Below, piece after piece: positions 1 through 22,108 of a stretch of 64,000 nucleotides of DNA. The notes beneath the pieces are model-generated. The model worked only from the letters and a program-made list of their open reading frames with translations, searched no databases and was not told the origin of the DNA. A program made the translations under genes and the position numbers. Within the stretch, counting starts at the first letter, position 1. Each line of letters opens with the position of its first letter. This DNA comes from Psococerastis gibbosa (Eukaryota > Arthropoda > Insecta > Psocodea > Psocidae), in assembly GCA_963971405.1 (NCBI GenBank), contig OZ020492.1, positions 10,528,151-10,592,150 on the forward strand. The letters are read 5' to 3'.

Positions 1-468
1 TCACTTACTGATTAGAGAACCACATTTTACTCCTCAAAGCAAAACCTTCTCATCAAGCATTTGCTCCAAATTTATGAGTCCTCTGATTGCATAGACGTTG
101 AAAATGTCTATATCAGTAACACGGGATTATTTTATTTTTAATTTATTATATTAATAATAATAAACACGGGGTAGAATGTAGTCTCCTTAAAGAAATCTTT
201 CAAGGCAGAATTATCCGAGCCGTTAGGATGCGGTCACAATGGGGTATTTGCACATGACAGGTATCTTCAGACTGCAATGCTAATACCACAAGTAGCAGCA
301 TTGGAATGAAATCCTCTACTACAGTAGTCCCGATGCAGAATACACGTTCTTATTTACTATCTCCAAAATCCTATATAGTAGGCTACAGTATCCCCAAGCG
401 TTGGTACCGAATTGAATTAAAAATAAATAAATATCAAGTTAAAAAACTGGCGCCTTTGTTGAACTTAC

Positions 469-10933
<10,465 letters not shown>

Positions 10934-10984
10934 ATTGGGTGCCCAGCACTTCTCTTCAGGCAAATGACGGGGACGGCTAGTTTC
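10934..10984 (-). other. Tao: Tao 5' UTR at the head of coding exon 1
   Basis: A TTGTTGCAG acceptor lies immediately upstream at 10985. The 51 bases between it and the ATG are therefore probably 5' UTR spliced to an unseen upstream leader exon. The frame is open here (it adds [17 protein letters not shown]), but the conserved family start is at 10933. Confidence 0.6.
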
Positions 10985-11252
10985 CTGCAACAATTCAAGT
11001 ATTCTAAATTATGTTCATCCCAAAATTTAAATAACTGTATACCAGTTATACGAGAACTGAAACTTGAAACTTGGAAGTTCATTCTGTGAAAAAATGAATA
11101 AATACACATACATGTCTAGGATTGGGGAATGGTGTAGAATCCTCCTCCTTGACTCCCACTCTATTTGGGATGCTGTAGTCAGCAACATGTCCGGAACCTG
11201 GGTTTTTCTTCGAACGGTATATATTCGGTAAACCTAGGCTTATATGAATAGT

Positions 11253-11345
11253 CGACTCGTATTTGTACTTGTTTAAGTCATGCTTTCGCCTGTTTCAGTG
11301 CGTCAAGGGTAAGTTAGTCTCAACTTGTCTATTATCGCTGTCACA
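11253..11345 (+). repeat. R245 dispersed repeat, 5' portion
   Basis: Begins GACTCGTATTTGTACTTG and runs through AAGTCATGCTTTCGCCTG to TCTATTATCGCT. The same ~88 bases recur almost unchanged at 11674-11760. The 330 bases between the two (11346-11673) show no gene or family I recognise. Confidence 0.7.
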
Positions 11346-11673
11346 GTGTCTGCGAAGTCAACTTCATCAAGTTCATGCAAGGTTAGTTGAAGGCCTACAA
11401 TTTCAGGGTTATGCAATAAGCCAATATTGCATGGCGTGTAGAAGCAGAAATAGAAAGCAAGCTACCAACTTTTCAACCGGAGACCATCTCTGGGTTCGTT
11501 CAGAAAAAAAAGACATTATTTATTTACTCTGCAGGTATGGCTTTCTTAGGAGCAAACTAGGACCATGCCTTCCTTCAGATATCATATCATGAGCATGAAC
11601 TCTCAGCAACCGAGACCCATGAGCCAATAAGTAATAAGCCTTGAGCTTCTAAAAACAATGCTGAATAAAAAGC

Positions 11674-12745
11674 AGACTCGTATTTGTACTTGTTCAAGTC
11701 ATGCTTTCGCCTGTTTCAGTGCGTCAAGGGTAAGTTAGTCTCAACTTGTCTATTATCGCTTGTAGCCGGTGTAGGTTGACATCGAGAACGTGTGCCAGTT
11801 CGCCAATGGCAAAAAATTCATACGGGAACAATACAAAGATCCAGTCCGAGTTTACTCGAACATGCTTTCCAATTTATCAAAATTAGCATAGAGAAAATGA
11901 ATAATTTCATGGTAAATAATTTTCCTATGGTTAAATTTCCGATATTTCGGGGGGGGGGGGGGGGGGGGGTTCCCATATGACGTCACTGGAAGTGAGGTAA
12001 TTTCTAGATAGGTCAGACCAACACATCACCCAGCAATAATGGCAGGGCACGCAATGCATTTAAGCGTGAATTTTCTATCATTTTTTCAAAAAACAAAATT
12101 TTTGCACAAAGGAAAGCAACCTGTTCGGTTTCGTTACTCAATTTAACACCTAAAACATGCCTGAAGGTAGAAATAATCGATAGGAAGGTTTCGCAGAAAA
12201 ATTATTTTTTAATCATTTTTCATGAAAATTTAGTTATTTTTATTTTTTTACCCCCAGAAGCAAACTATCAAGGGGCAAGCGACCCCCTGCATTTTGTTAA
12301 CATTAATAACGACTACAAGATATGTGAATTTAAAAGAAATCGTTGGAGCCGTTTTTGAGAATAAAACCCCCCAAATTCAGTTAGCCCAAAATAAAATAAA
12401 ATAATCTCGAGTTATGATTTTTGTGAACCTACATGCAAAATTTCTTCTAAATCGGCCGAGTAGTTTGCGCGGAAATCGATGAACAGACAGACAGACAGAC
12501 AGACATACATACAGACATACAGACAGAGCGACTGACAGACATTTCGTAAAAACCACTTTTTTGGGTTCCTGGGACCTCAAAACGTGTAAATACGTTGAAA
12601 TCTCGGAATCGAAAATTTCGACCATCACAAAGCTTTCCTAATACTACATATAAATTGGAAAGCAATAATGTCCGAAATCTATGGGGTCGTTGGCCTTGGA
12701 CAACGGACTTATGGGCCACTATAAGTAGGCCTGGATCCATAAAAA
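11674..12745 (+). repeat. R245 dispersed repeat, full copy split by a HINE insertion
   Basis: The two halves are 11674-11837 and 12664-12745. Read across the gap, they restore the uninterrupted order seen at 56495-56742 (..GGAACAATACAAA then TAATGTCCGAAAT..). The 826 bp between them is a complete HINE copy, so the HINE arrived later. Confidence 0.8.
11838..12663 (-). mobile_element. HINE-like Helentron-derived element, copy 1
   Basis: A non-autonomous element of 826 bp. On its own sense strand (minus here) it begins TGCTTTCCAATTTATA, carries a GTCT/GTCY microsatellite about 150 bases in, and ends with ATAAATTGGAAAGCATG followed by a hairpin with CGAG/CTCG arms. The first and last 14-base blocks are inverted copies. 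A run of 21 G (11949-11969) lies near its 3' end. It is inserted in an R245 repeat at a short T run on the element's sense strand, which fits Helentron target preference. It codes for nothing. Confidence 0.8.
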
Positions 12746-12952
12746 GTCCTTCAAAAATTACATGCTATACCTTCATCTAACCATTGTTAGGTCTAAATTA
12801 GATTACGGATGTTTTATTTATAGCTCCGTTTCAGAAAATCTTTTGCATCACAAACTTCATTTTGCACTCCTATTGGGCATCCTCTCATGTGGCCATATGA
12901 GGGAATAGTACTGCGGTTGCCGCAGAGGCGAGAATCATGGTCGCTGCTCTTA

Positions 12953-13332
12953 GGCGCCCATTCCACTGACCGGCTAGGGCTATTTACAAAAACAGTGACG
13001 TGGTAGCAGACATTCAAAACTTAGGCGGGGTTTCCACCGACCTCGCATTGCAGAATTGACGGAAATGTTTATTTTCCTCTATGTCATAGTTAAAATTGAT
13101 CAATGATCATACAGTAAAATCACAAACAAACTAAAATTAAAAAATGGCGTCATGGGATATGTTAAGTACAAACATTTTAATAGATTTCTATAAAAAGAAA
13201 AATTCAAATTTCCGTCAATCTCATTTGCATTCTGCAATGCGAGGTCGGTGGAAACGCCACCTAAGTCTTGAATGTCTGCTACCACTTCACCGTTTTTGTA
13301 AATAGCCTTAGCCGGTCGGTGGAATGGGCACC
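12953..13332. mobile_element. 380-bp fold-back MITE, copy 1
   Basis: The inverted ends start GGCGCCCATTCCAC and are flanked by TTA on both sides, a 3-bp target duplication. A second inverted pair (GGCGGGGTTTCCACCGACC) sits inside the first. The outer arms contain GACGTGGTAGCAGACATTC. The ends and 3-bp duplication are compatible with PIF/Harbinger, but no transposase is present. Confidence 0.85.
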
Positions 13333-13954
13333 TTAGCCTACTACCATTTCTGCAGACGTACGTAAATAAATGCAGACGCATAAGGGCACCCCCAGAACAA
13401 TAGAAACAAGGTACCGTTAACCATATTGGGGAATGCCAAATCCATATCGCCCGAATCGTGCAGAAGTAGCAACCTTAACCAGGCTGCTGTAACAGGTGTC
13501 TTACACACCGATACTTAATGTCTGGAGACCAACCCCCTTTATGGGGCGTGCCTATTTTAGTTCACCACATGATTCGCGAATGCCATGTTTACTCAACAGC
13601 CAGACTCATTCTGTCGAAACCTTACATGCTGCAGCCTTAAATTGTATCATGCCTGTGACTATTATGAAACACGCATAACAAATAACAATCACACACTAAC
13701 CGGCGTATAGTTACCGAAAGAGTCCCGCATCAAAATAGAATTAAAAAATGAATAAATGTGTAATGAACGTTTGAAAACGACAGCTGACTCATTGGGGCGT
13801 CAGAGTGACTGACCGTATGATTGGAATGGGCGACTGAATTATATGATTTTTTTAAAGATAGCTTTTGAGTACCGTGTGATTGAAACCTCACCATTTCTCG
13901 CAACATGTTTTTTTATAATTTTGTTTCTTGGCCTAATGAAACACACATATTCTG

Positions 13955-14065
13955 TTGCATCCTATGTTCGTATAAGTCTTGCTTCCATCTGTTACTGGAA
14001 AGCTTGTTTATTATCATTTTTAACCGGTGTAGGTTGACATACAGGACGTATGCCAGTTTTCCAAT
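13955..14065 (+). repeat. R245 dispersed repeat fragment
   Basis: Contains AACCGGTGTAGGTTGACAT and TATGCCAGTTTTCCAATG, the middle section of R245, preceded by a diverged 5' part. A run of 15 C follows at 14189-14203. Confidence 0.6.
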
Positions 14066-15059
14066 GTCAATGGAAATGAACGATTTCAAGATGGCGGCCA
14101 GTCAAAGTGAAAATAATGTGATACTTGCACAAAAGTTTATATAGTCGTCTACATAGCGTTTTGAAAGGGGGAAAGCGAGAAGAAACCGCCCCCCCCCCCC
14201 CCCGCGAAACGTTGGGTCGGTGTCTTCATGAAATCTCCCTACATCTGATAGGCTAGAGCCAATAAGGGTTTTTAATTATTTGTTATTATTTTCTTTTACT
14301 TTATTTATATTTATTATTTCTTTACATTTTATGACAAATAAAATGTCGATTTTAAATTTTAGCAGGACTATCTACAACAAACTATCTTCTCGTATTTATA
14401 TTTCTGAATTTAAAATTTGAAACATTTAACATGCTGAATCACATAGTAAATACCCCTTATATTTAAGGTTTCGAGGGATGCTCAAGAAATAGTTTGAAAT
14501 AACTAGTAGACAATCATCTGTCAATTGCAATATACAGAACAGTGCAGGGCGTACCGGGAATGCCTAGCTCTTGCTACCACAGTACTACTTAGAAATGAGA
14601 CAAGGGCCGCGCTTCGAGCTTCTTCATTCCAAATGTGGCTGTTAAATAATTTAGAATAAATAGAAAAAAATAACAGTGACAAGAAAAAAGTACTATACTG
14701 ACGATACTCACACTCTTACCGAGTTATTCTTATAGAGTGAGATGTTTTCAAATTACGACATGTTTTCTCGTTGTGCTGGTTAACCTGTTTTACTTATGGG
14801 GACTCCAAGGGTAAAAGACAACCTAACGAGGGTCTGGAGGGCTGGCAAATGACCCTATCTCTTGACCACTGCTGTGTTAGAGATGTGGTGGCCAGTGACA
14901 AGCCGGGCAGCCTCGTTTTTCTCCACTCCCAGACCAGGAAATTTTTTCCTTCTATATCGAGCCTCTACCGCCAACCATCCCTTTTATAGTCTAGTTCTCT
15001 ACCCACCGGACTCCTTCTGACCATTAGGAGGACATTAAAGCTAGGTTTTTTCGTACTTC

Positions 15060-15345
15060 AGACTTGCGGCTGAGTATTACTACTACTAGTTCCTCAATAT
15101 TGTGTTCCTTAATAAAAGGCAAGGTTCTTGCTGGAATTTCGACCTTTTTCAGGTTACACTTTTCTTGTCACTGCTCTTGCCAAAGCACTACTGCTAGTTT
15201 TTCAATCAGGATGTTCTTCGTCTGCCTTTCCTTGGATTATAACATGCAGAAGGCGATATTTTTCGTCCCTCATCATATTATGGCCGAGGTATTTTAGTTT
15301 CCGTATCTTAACCGTGAACAGCAACTCGGCTTCTGTATGTATTCG
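15060..15345 (-). pseudogene. LINE 3' fragment (RTE/L2-like C-terminus)
   Basis: The minus strand reads TVKIRKLKYLGHNMMRDEKY then RLLHVIIQGK. This is the conserved KIRRLxYLGHxxR..KY.LL..IxQGK block after the reverse transcriptase of many arthropod LINEs. Stops follow soon after. On the plus strand a GAAAT microsatellite (15427-15450) lies nearby and may be a separate element tail. Confidence 0.7.
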
Positions 15346-16107
15346 CTTTAGGACCTCGGATTAGATATGCGCAGCATTCGTCCGTATATCCATATTGCAA
15401 ATGCACTGATTCTGTTCTTCATAGCTTAATGAAATGAAATGAAATGAAATTATAATAGGCCATTTTAACCACATACAGTAAAGTGTTACAATAAAAGTTA
15501 CTGCATGTGCTCGGCACCGTCAAAAATTATAAATAGCTATATACGAGTACATATATAGATTTAAAAGAAACCTACGTACAATCATCAATAATACATCAAT
15601 ACAATCCTTATCCATTAAAATCCACAACTTAATAATAATAAACAATATAGGCACTTATGACTGTGATGGGAATGTCAGCATGGAGGGAGGAGGTTGGTCA
15701 CTAGAAATTCATTGACAGAGTAGGGGCTTAGGTCAAAGTCCATTCATCTGGGAACACATAACATTTCATTCTCAATCGAAGGTCCAACTGCAGATTCCGG
15801 CACCGAAGTATAGTAGTTGCATTGTTATGAAAACATTACGAGCCTATTCAATGTGGCTCACCTCCCACTCACTATTTACAATCCGGCTTACCGGTATTCC
15901 TTATATTGTACAATAGGCGTACCTTCCAGAATAATATTACGATTTATCTTTGCTATCTTACTGACTATCTTACTTCGCTTGGATTATGTGCACGTTAAGA
16001 AAATTTTCCACTTATTTTCTATTGAAAAATTCGTTTTTGCTCTATTATATAGGTACAGGCAATTGGCTATACCAAGTTTGGTGGCATGAGGGTAGTAGTA
16101 GTAGTGT

Positions 16108-16380
16108 TCGTCGGGTTAATAACGACTTAGGCCTCATATTTGGGCCCATATAGCGACCCCGACTTGACTGTCCTATGCCAGCCCATAGGACAGTGGACCT
16201 CCTGATTATAGTGGATTCCGAACCACTTGGGAAACACAGTGAAGTCACACGATTAGTTCGGGGGTGACCAGGACAAGTCCTACCATGTTTCCCTACCGGC
16301 AATGTGCACACGACCAAGTTATCTGCAGCTTTGAAACTGCTCTGGTCCCCTGGATTCAACTTGGTATGGCGGCCGGCACT
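16108..16380 (+). repeat. Dispersed repeat also present inverted at 40440-40700
   Basis: Contains GTGGACCTCCTGATTATAGT, GGATTCCGAACCACTTGG and CACACGATTAGTTCGG. The reverse complement of 40440-40700 carries the same blocks in the same order. No terminal structure or coding sequence is evident. Confidence 0.65.
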
Positions 16381-16519
16381 GGCATGAGGGTGGTCAGAGG
16401 TGTAATTGTGTTATCTTCCTGTGTGTGTGGGCTCACAGTATACAGTGCTTGCCTCTGTTTTTCCTACCATAGACGTCAAGGAATGGCAGTTAGACTCTGA
16501 TTCCATTGTGAATTTGATG

Positions 16520-16935
16520 GCTGGCTTAACGGAGTTGAGGTGATTTAAGAATTGTAGGACCATCAGTCCTTCTAATGAATAACGCTGATGATGGGAGTAG
16601 CATCCACTCCCGAAACGTCCGCTCCCATTTCCCTGACAACGGGTTCCACCCTAATTGTTCAATTACTGTGAGGCCCCTGCCTCTAATGACAGTCAATACA
16701 ACAGGCAATGTAAGTCCAACGAAGCCTTTGTTAAATCCACTTAATCTATTTAATAAAGACTGCATTTGTTCTTCTGACAAAGCAACCAGCATAGTGCCAT
16801 CAGCATACCGCAGATTGTTAACAAGGTCTCAATTGATAACAATTTCCTCATGGCTGCTTCCAAAACCTCTGCCATTATCCACTCAGCATATAATATGTTG
16901 AACAGGTTAGGTGGATAACCCACATGACACATCCC
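16520..16935 (-). pseudogene. LINE reverse-transcriptase fragment
   Basis: The minus strand carries LFNILYAEWIMAEVLEAAM and, in another frame, NLRYADGTMLVALSEEQMQ. These are the SPxLFNLYxE and F/YADDT..L.S boxes of a LINE reverse transcriptase. The catalytic YADD reads YADG, and frameshifts separate the blocks, so it is dead. Confidence 0.75.
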
Positions 16936-17399
16936 TGCCTGAATGAATGAATGAAAAACGTCTTTATATTAGGCGACTCTACCAGCTAAGCCTGACACCC
17001 CATTTAACCGTAGTCTACTGTATTTTATCGTTTATCTGAGAACATTCCACAAGTCGACCGACACTACTACTACGGCCGCCCCCCCCCCTTCCCCTAAAAA
17101 AATTCAGACACTAGATAAAATTAGCAACATAGCGCTGTTTCTCCATTTTTTGAACCCAAAATTAGTAAGACCAAGCGCGGGACCTATGAAGGTGGTCGCT
17201 TTATTCGCTTAATCGACAGGGGCACCTGGACACCAGAATTTACCCGTCCTTTGCCAAAATAGAACATTTTAAAGCAGAGTCAACGAGAGAGTACTGCACT
17301 GAGAGAACGTTGCAGCAGTCTTAAATTAAATTGTGTTAAGATTAATAATTAAACTCCGCCAAAGACGGTCCTAAGCCTGTTTGAGCAAGGTTTGTCAGC

Positions 17400-17532
17400 A
17401 AGGCCGTGCCCAGGGGGGTGGTCCGAGGGGTCCAGACTCCCTCCGAAATAGAAGGGCTGTACACTGAATAGAATGGACTTCAATTAATAAAAATTAATAT
17501 ACCCCTCCAAAACAAAAACCTGGGCACGGTCT
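17400..17532. mobile_element. Short inverted-repeat MITE with AAGGCCGTGCCCAGG ends, copy 1
   Basis: The left end AAGGCCGTGCCCAGGGG and the right end CCTGGGCACGGTCTT are reverse complements over 15 bases. The 133-bp unit belongs with 36697-36872 and 50877-51047. Confidence 0.75.
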
Positions 17533-18239
17533 TGCATGTCAGGGAACAGTACCGAGTCTTAAACCGAAATCGGAGAGAATTTTGAGAACATGCTTTGGGC
17601 CCTTTAGGGGGCACTTACCCGGCATAAGGAAAGAACTGACTATGTTCCAATCAAGCGCTGCGCTGCGAGAAATTTTATGATAACGATTAAAATTTTGATT
17701 TGAAACCGTGGAGGCCCTCTCGCATTGCGTGACCTGCTTATTCTTTGTTACGTCACTACTTCTGTCACTGTAAAAGCGGCTTATCTGATCAGTCGCAGTT
17801 CAACCTAATGGTATATACTATATAGTAAATGCTTGTCAAAATACAGCAGTCAAAAAAGTACGCACCATGTAGTGTTGTTTCCAGAAACGAGGCTCACGTA
17901 AAACTAGAAGGCAGCTTCCGTTCTTAGGCACATGCCTTATCTTACCTCCATAACTTTTTTCAATGGTGCAGACGTAGAATGCCGTCATGTGCAACATAAA
18001 AATGAATAATGGGTGGTCTATGAATACTGATAGAGCACGAACAATGCCGCGTCTCAAATTACAAAAATGGGCCTTAAGTCCAGATAGTTCTAGATTTGAA
18101 CAACAACCGCCAAGTTGGGCTGGACCGAAAGAACAAGACCCAATAAATAGAGTGCCACAATGACAATAATTATTTAATATGACAACGCTTAACTCATGAG
18201 GCATCTGAAGACCACTATTGTTTGGGGGCCATTCCCATA

Positions 18240-18345
18240 GTGCTCGTCCGAGACCGAGACGAGACTGCGGGGTCTCGGTCTCGGTTTTTATGGTCTCGAA
18301 AAAATGACCTGGTCTCGGTCTCGTCTCGAAAGTCTCGGATTTCAT
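18240..18345. repeat. GTCTCG-rich inverted cluster
   Basis: About a dozen copies of GTCTCG or CGAGAC in ~105 bases. CCGAGACCGAGAC at the left faces GTCTCGGTCTCGG, so the start can fold back. It is probably a degenerate satellite or transposon end; its origin is not clear. Confidence 0.7.
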
Positions 18346-19348
18346 ATAGGCGTGGTTGCATTATATTATTGTAATAACCGCTTGGACTGCTATACTTCTT
18401 GTGGCCAACGCCCACTGAATTGCAATGCATGCATAAGCATGTTTTTTCCTCAGATTCTGGCCATCACAAACCCAGTAAGGGCCTGTCCCACCCCGACCTC
18501 GGCTTATCCTAGTCCTAAGCTCGAGTTGGCATCCCTATCCATGCTTAACTTATGGCGTTTGGCTTCGCCTAGAATAAGCAGAGATCATGGAACAGCCCCT
18601 AAAAGCCTGCTGTCCGAGCACTTCTACTTACAGTAGGTGGACCTCAAACAGTGGCGCCATTGCAGAATTTCCATAAGGGTGGCTTTGGGGGGCAAAAACG
18701 GTTAAAATAGGTACACAGTGCATATTATTCATAGGGTCATAGGGCTACCACCACCACCACCACCCCCCCCCCCCCCAAGAGACCCAAATGGCGCTACTAC
18801 AATTGTGACAGAGCTTAAGCACACGCCGGGTACCCAGAAATATTTCTCGAGGGGGGGGGGTGCGGTTTCATGCTATAGTAACTATTTGAATTGTTTTACG
18901 TGGGAAGTTTATCTATAGTCTCCACCCTTGGGACCCTCACTGGCACACATACAGTATATACTGCATATGGATAAATGCTGATACAAATGTAATAATGATA
19001 ATGACTGTCACAAAAAGAAAAGATTGAATATTGTCACTAAAACAATCATTAAAATGGGTCCAAAATATTTTTTTAATGGGGTATAAAAAAATTGGACCAA
19101 CAAACCCCCTGGCAACATCGAGAATCATAATCTGTAAGCTTTTCTGAGTTGAAAACTATTTACAGAATGCGGTCCTCATATTTTGCTTACTCAACTACCT
19201 ATAGCGCCTGCACTGACCAGGTCATGCTGGCTCAGGGCTGCCTCATTAGTGTTCATATTAGTCTAAGATCCGAAGTAAGATCGACCTTTACCGATCTGGT
19301 TAATGGATGAAAATTGTTTTATAAGCAATTTAGTAAGTTAAATTAAAT

Positions 19349-19674
19349 AAAAGTTGCCTGAAAAAATTCTGGCCAGGCTATCATTAATTCAAAATTAAAA
19401 AATCACTTTTTTGTTGAATTTTCAACGATGTGTGTAACGAATAATTTTTGCACTAGCCATTAGTACTAAGCCTATAGATTATGAAAACGTAGGGTTGCCT
19501 ATATTTTTCTTGGCCAGACATAGGGTTGCCCGGGTTTAAACAGGTACTAAAAATATAGGTATCTTCACCTACTTGTTTAATGGATAAATCAAACATAGAA
19601 ATAAGCGCTGTTTTTTTGCGAATATGATGATATAGGGTTGCCTGCAAAAATCCTGTCCAGAATGAGGGTTGCCG
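19349..19674 (+). repeat. Irregular tandem repeat of a ~41-bp GGGTTGCC unit
   Basis: AGGGTTGCCT, a short A/T tract, then TGGCCAGA and AGGGTTGCC occurs at 19491-19531 and again at 19634-19674, 143 bases apart. A partial copy is at 19350-19378. The paired GTTGCC cores are 31 bases apart in both full copies. Confidence 0.6.
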
Positions 19675-19699
19675 AATCTAAAAAAAAATGAAATTGTGA

Positions 19700-21940
19700 A
19701 CGTACGACAAAGAGATCCGAGAATAGGTCTCGTGCGATAGACGAAGACACAGTTTTCTAGCTGCTGGTGGCTCTATTCCTGGAAGTAATTAATAAATATC
19801 GAAATGAGTAAACCCACACTATACTATTTTGGGCCTATGTATCACTTTTATTTATTTATTTATTTTTATTCACTGGGGAGACCCCCCCCCCCTTTGCAGT
19901 GTATAACATGCGTATTAGTTCCTTATACTTGGAAGTTGATTACATAGGCAGCAATTTTACTACAATATTGTACTATGGACCTTATTTACCTTATATTACA
20001 TATAATTATCTATATGTAATTATGATTGTTCAATTAATTGAATTAATTAATTAAATTAATTATTATAATTATATTATAATCTACTTTTTCCTTATAATAT
20101 ACCTATGTATTTATTTTTAGATTCAAACCCGTAACAAACGGGAAACAAAAATAGTTATGGCATGTATTTGTTTGGGCCTAGTGCCTCATTGGGTGTTGCA
20201 TCCGGAGGTACCTGCGCCGATACATAATTTGTTCAATTTTATTATTTTTTCAATATATTTCCCTCACTTGGTGGAGTAACCAGTGAGGACAAACAAAAAA
20301 AATCCCCCCCCCCCTCTCTCAAAATTCCTGGGTTCAGCCTTGGGTTCGTTCATTTACCGAAATTGGACAATGCAATTGTTCCAATGATCATTCCAATGGT
20401 ATAGGATAGTAAAAATAAATCTGATATACCCCTAGGAATATTTATCCGCCATAGCCAACTCTCATTCACTATACTAATATATTAAAAGGAAAGAATGTAT
20501 ACGTTCTTTTATGGTTGAAGTAAGCAGTAATTAATTATAAGAGATTTCAGTATTTCCACCAGACACCAGTCTTAACTAAGCCAACCGCCTAGGCATGTCG
20601 TCTTAGTTTTAGGCATCGTCAAAATTATAACAAAATTCCCCCCGGTAAAAATTTCTAAATCTGCGCCCATTTTTCTGATTTTGAGTGAAATGCCAGAATG
20701 TTAACAATGGAATGTTTTATGAGCGTATAAATAATAATCACAGAGGGCGTAGTAAATTGAGTCATTCCACTTATTCCCCTTAAGTTTTATGAAAATAGGC
20801 AGCAGTCTTGATTTGACAGAGCACTTAATTAATAATTGAAAGGAAATGTCAACTTATCAAAGCGTCAAGGTCATAATAATAAACAAATTGCCAAATAGGC
20901 CTACACGACAATTAAAACTTCCTAAAATGTATCAGAATAGCAGTAGTATTGATCATAATTTCAATACTTACATGAAAAAATGGTAAACTTGCGTCAAAAA
21001 CGCGGAAGACCCCTCCCTGTGTTGCAGACAGATATTAGTCAGTGCCATAGTCCATCCAACAAGACCCAATTTCAACTAGTCGACACTAACGTCTACGTCA
21101 ATGCAAGTTTATGTTACTATATACTGACTAACTATCTTCCATATTAATTACTTTTCCTTATCATTATGTAGAATAGCCTACATGAATCTTTTAAAAATGT
21201 AGATAGGAAATGTCAGTGAAAACGACAGGAAGTAGTGAAAATCTGTGGTATCGTCTAAAGCTCCGGTTGAAATGTATCTTTTTTTAGTTCATAGTATCTC
21301 AAACAATCTGAAAAAAGTCTGTTTCTACCGTTTTTATGGTAAGTAACTAGGAAAGGGTGTATTGAAGGCTGAATGAAATTGAACAATAAATTGGTGAAAA
21401 GAAAACAAGGGGTAGAAATCACTACGAAAATGACAGTGCTTACCTGACACGCGGCGTTGTGCTATCATCCGAAGCAGGTAAAATAACATAAATTATTACA
21501 AAACATTTCAACCTTACATTAATTAAAATAGACTTTTTTTTAAAACTTAATCACTAATATTTAAAATGGCCGCCAACTAGGACATGCGCAGTTGCTCAGT
21601 GGAGTTTTAAACACTGTCCATTTATCCTTTGACGCGCGCAATTTAAAATTCCTCCTACAAAAGTTTAGTTTATTCTGGTTTATTTTTAATAATTAATTTC
21701 TCTATTTTTAAATTGATGCATTTCAAGAATTAATTTTATTCTTGTTTAACTTAACTTGTTCTGCACATATATCGAGCCAGTAACTTGGAAAAGTTCCTCC
21801 TCCATGTGGCGGAGATGAGGATGTTACACTGGGCAGCTGGACTAACCCTGGCCGACAGGCGAAGATCAGAGCTGAGTTGAAAACTGCCGACATCAGCTCA
21901 GGGAAAAACGCCTGTTATGCTATGGACATGTGACCGCATG
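19700..21940. other. Intergenic DNA without recognised genes
   Basis: AT-rich sequence with short C runs (around 19882 and 20305). No long frame, SINE or HINE copy was seen. Some parts resemble scraps of G/C-run MITEs, but I could not pair their ends. Confidence 0.4.
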
Positions 21941-21946
21941 TCCATA

Positions 21947-22108
21947 GGCGGGTATTCCACATACGTCAATCGTCAATGAAAAATTGAAAAATGACGTAAC
22001 AATGACGTAAATTGACGAGGTAGCCGAATTTTTAGTATGTCTTTAATGTCCGCTAAAACGTCATTTTTCAATTTTTCATTGACGATTGACGTATGTGGAA
22101 TACCCGCC
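21947..22108. mobile_element. 162-bp fold-back MITE, ATA target duplication
   Basis: The ends GGCGGGTATTCCACATACGT are inverted and nearly perfect. ATA flanks both sides. The centre holds GACGAGGTAGC and TTTTTAGTATGTCTTTAATG, the core shared with 29576-29721 and 60643-60783. Confidence 0.88.

Noticed and set aside
12377-12740. Overlapping minus-strand frames rich in VCLSVCLSV
   Set aside because: They translate the HINE microsatellite and flanks. Parallel frames occur in most HINE copies with different breaks, so they are not genes.
18648-18795. Possible hAT element from CAGTGGCGCCATT to AAATGGCGCTACT
   Set aside because: Only about ten bases pair and no 8-bp duplication was found, so the ends may be chance.
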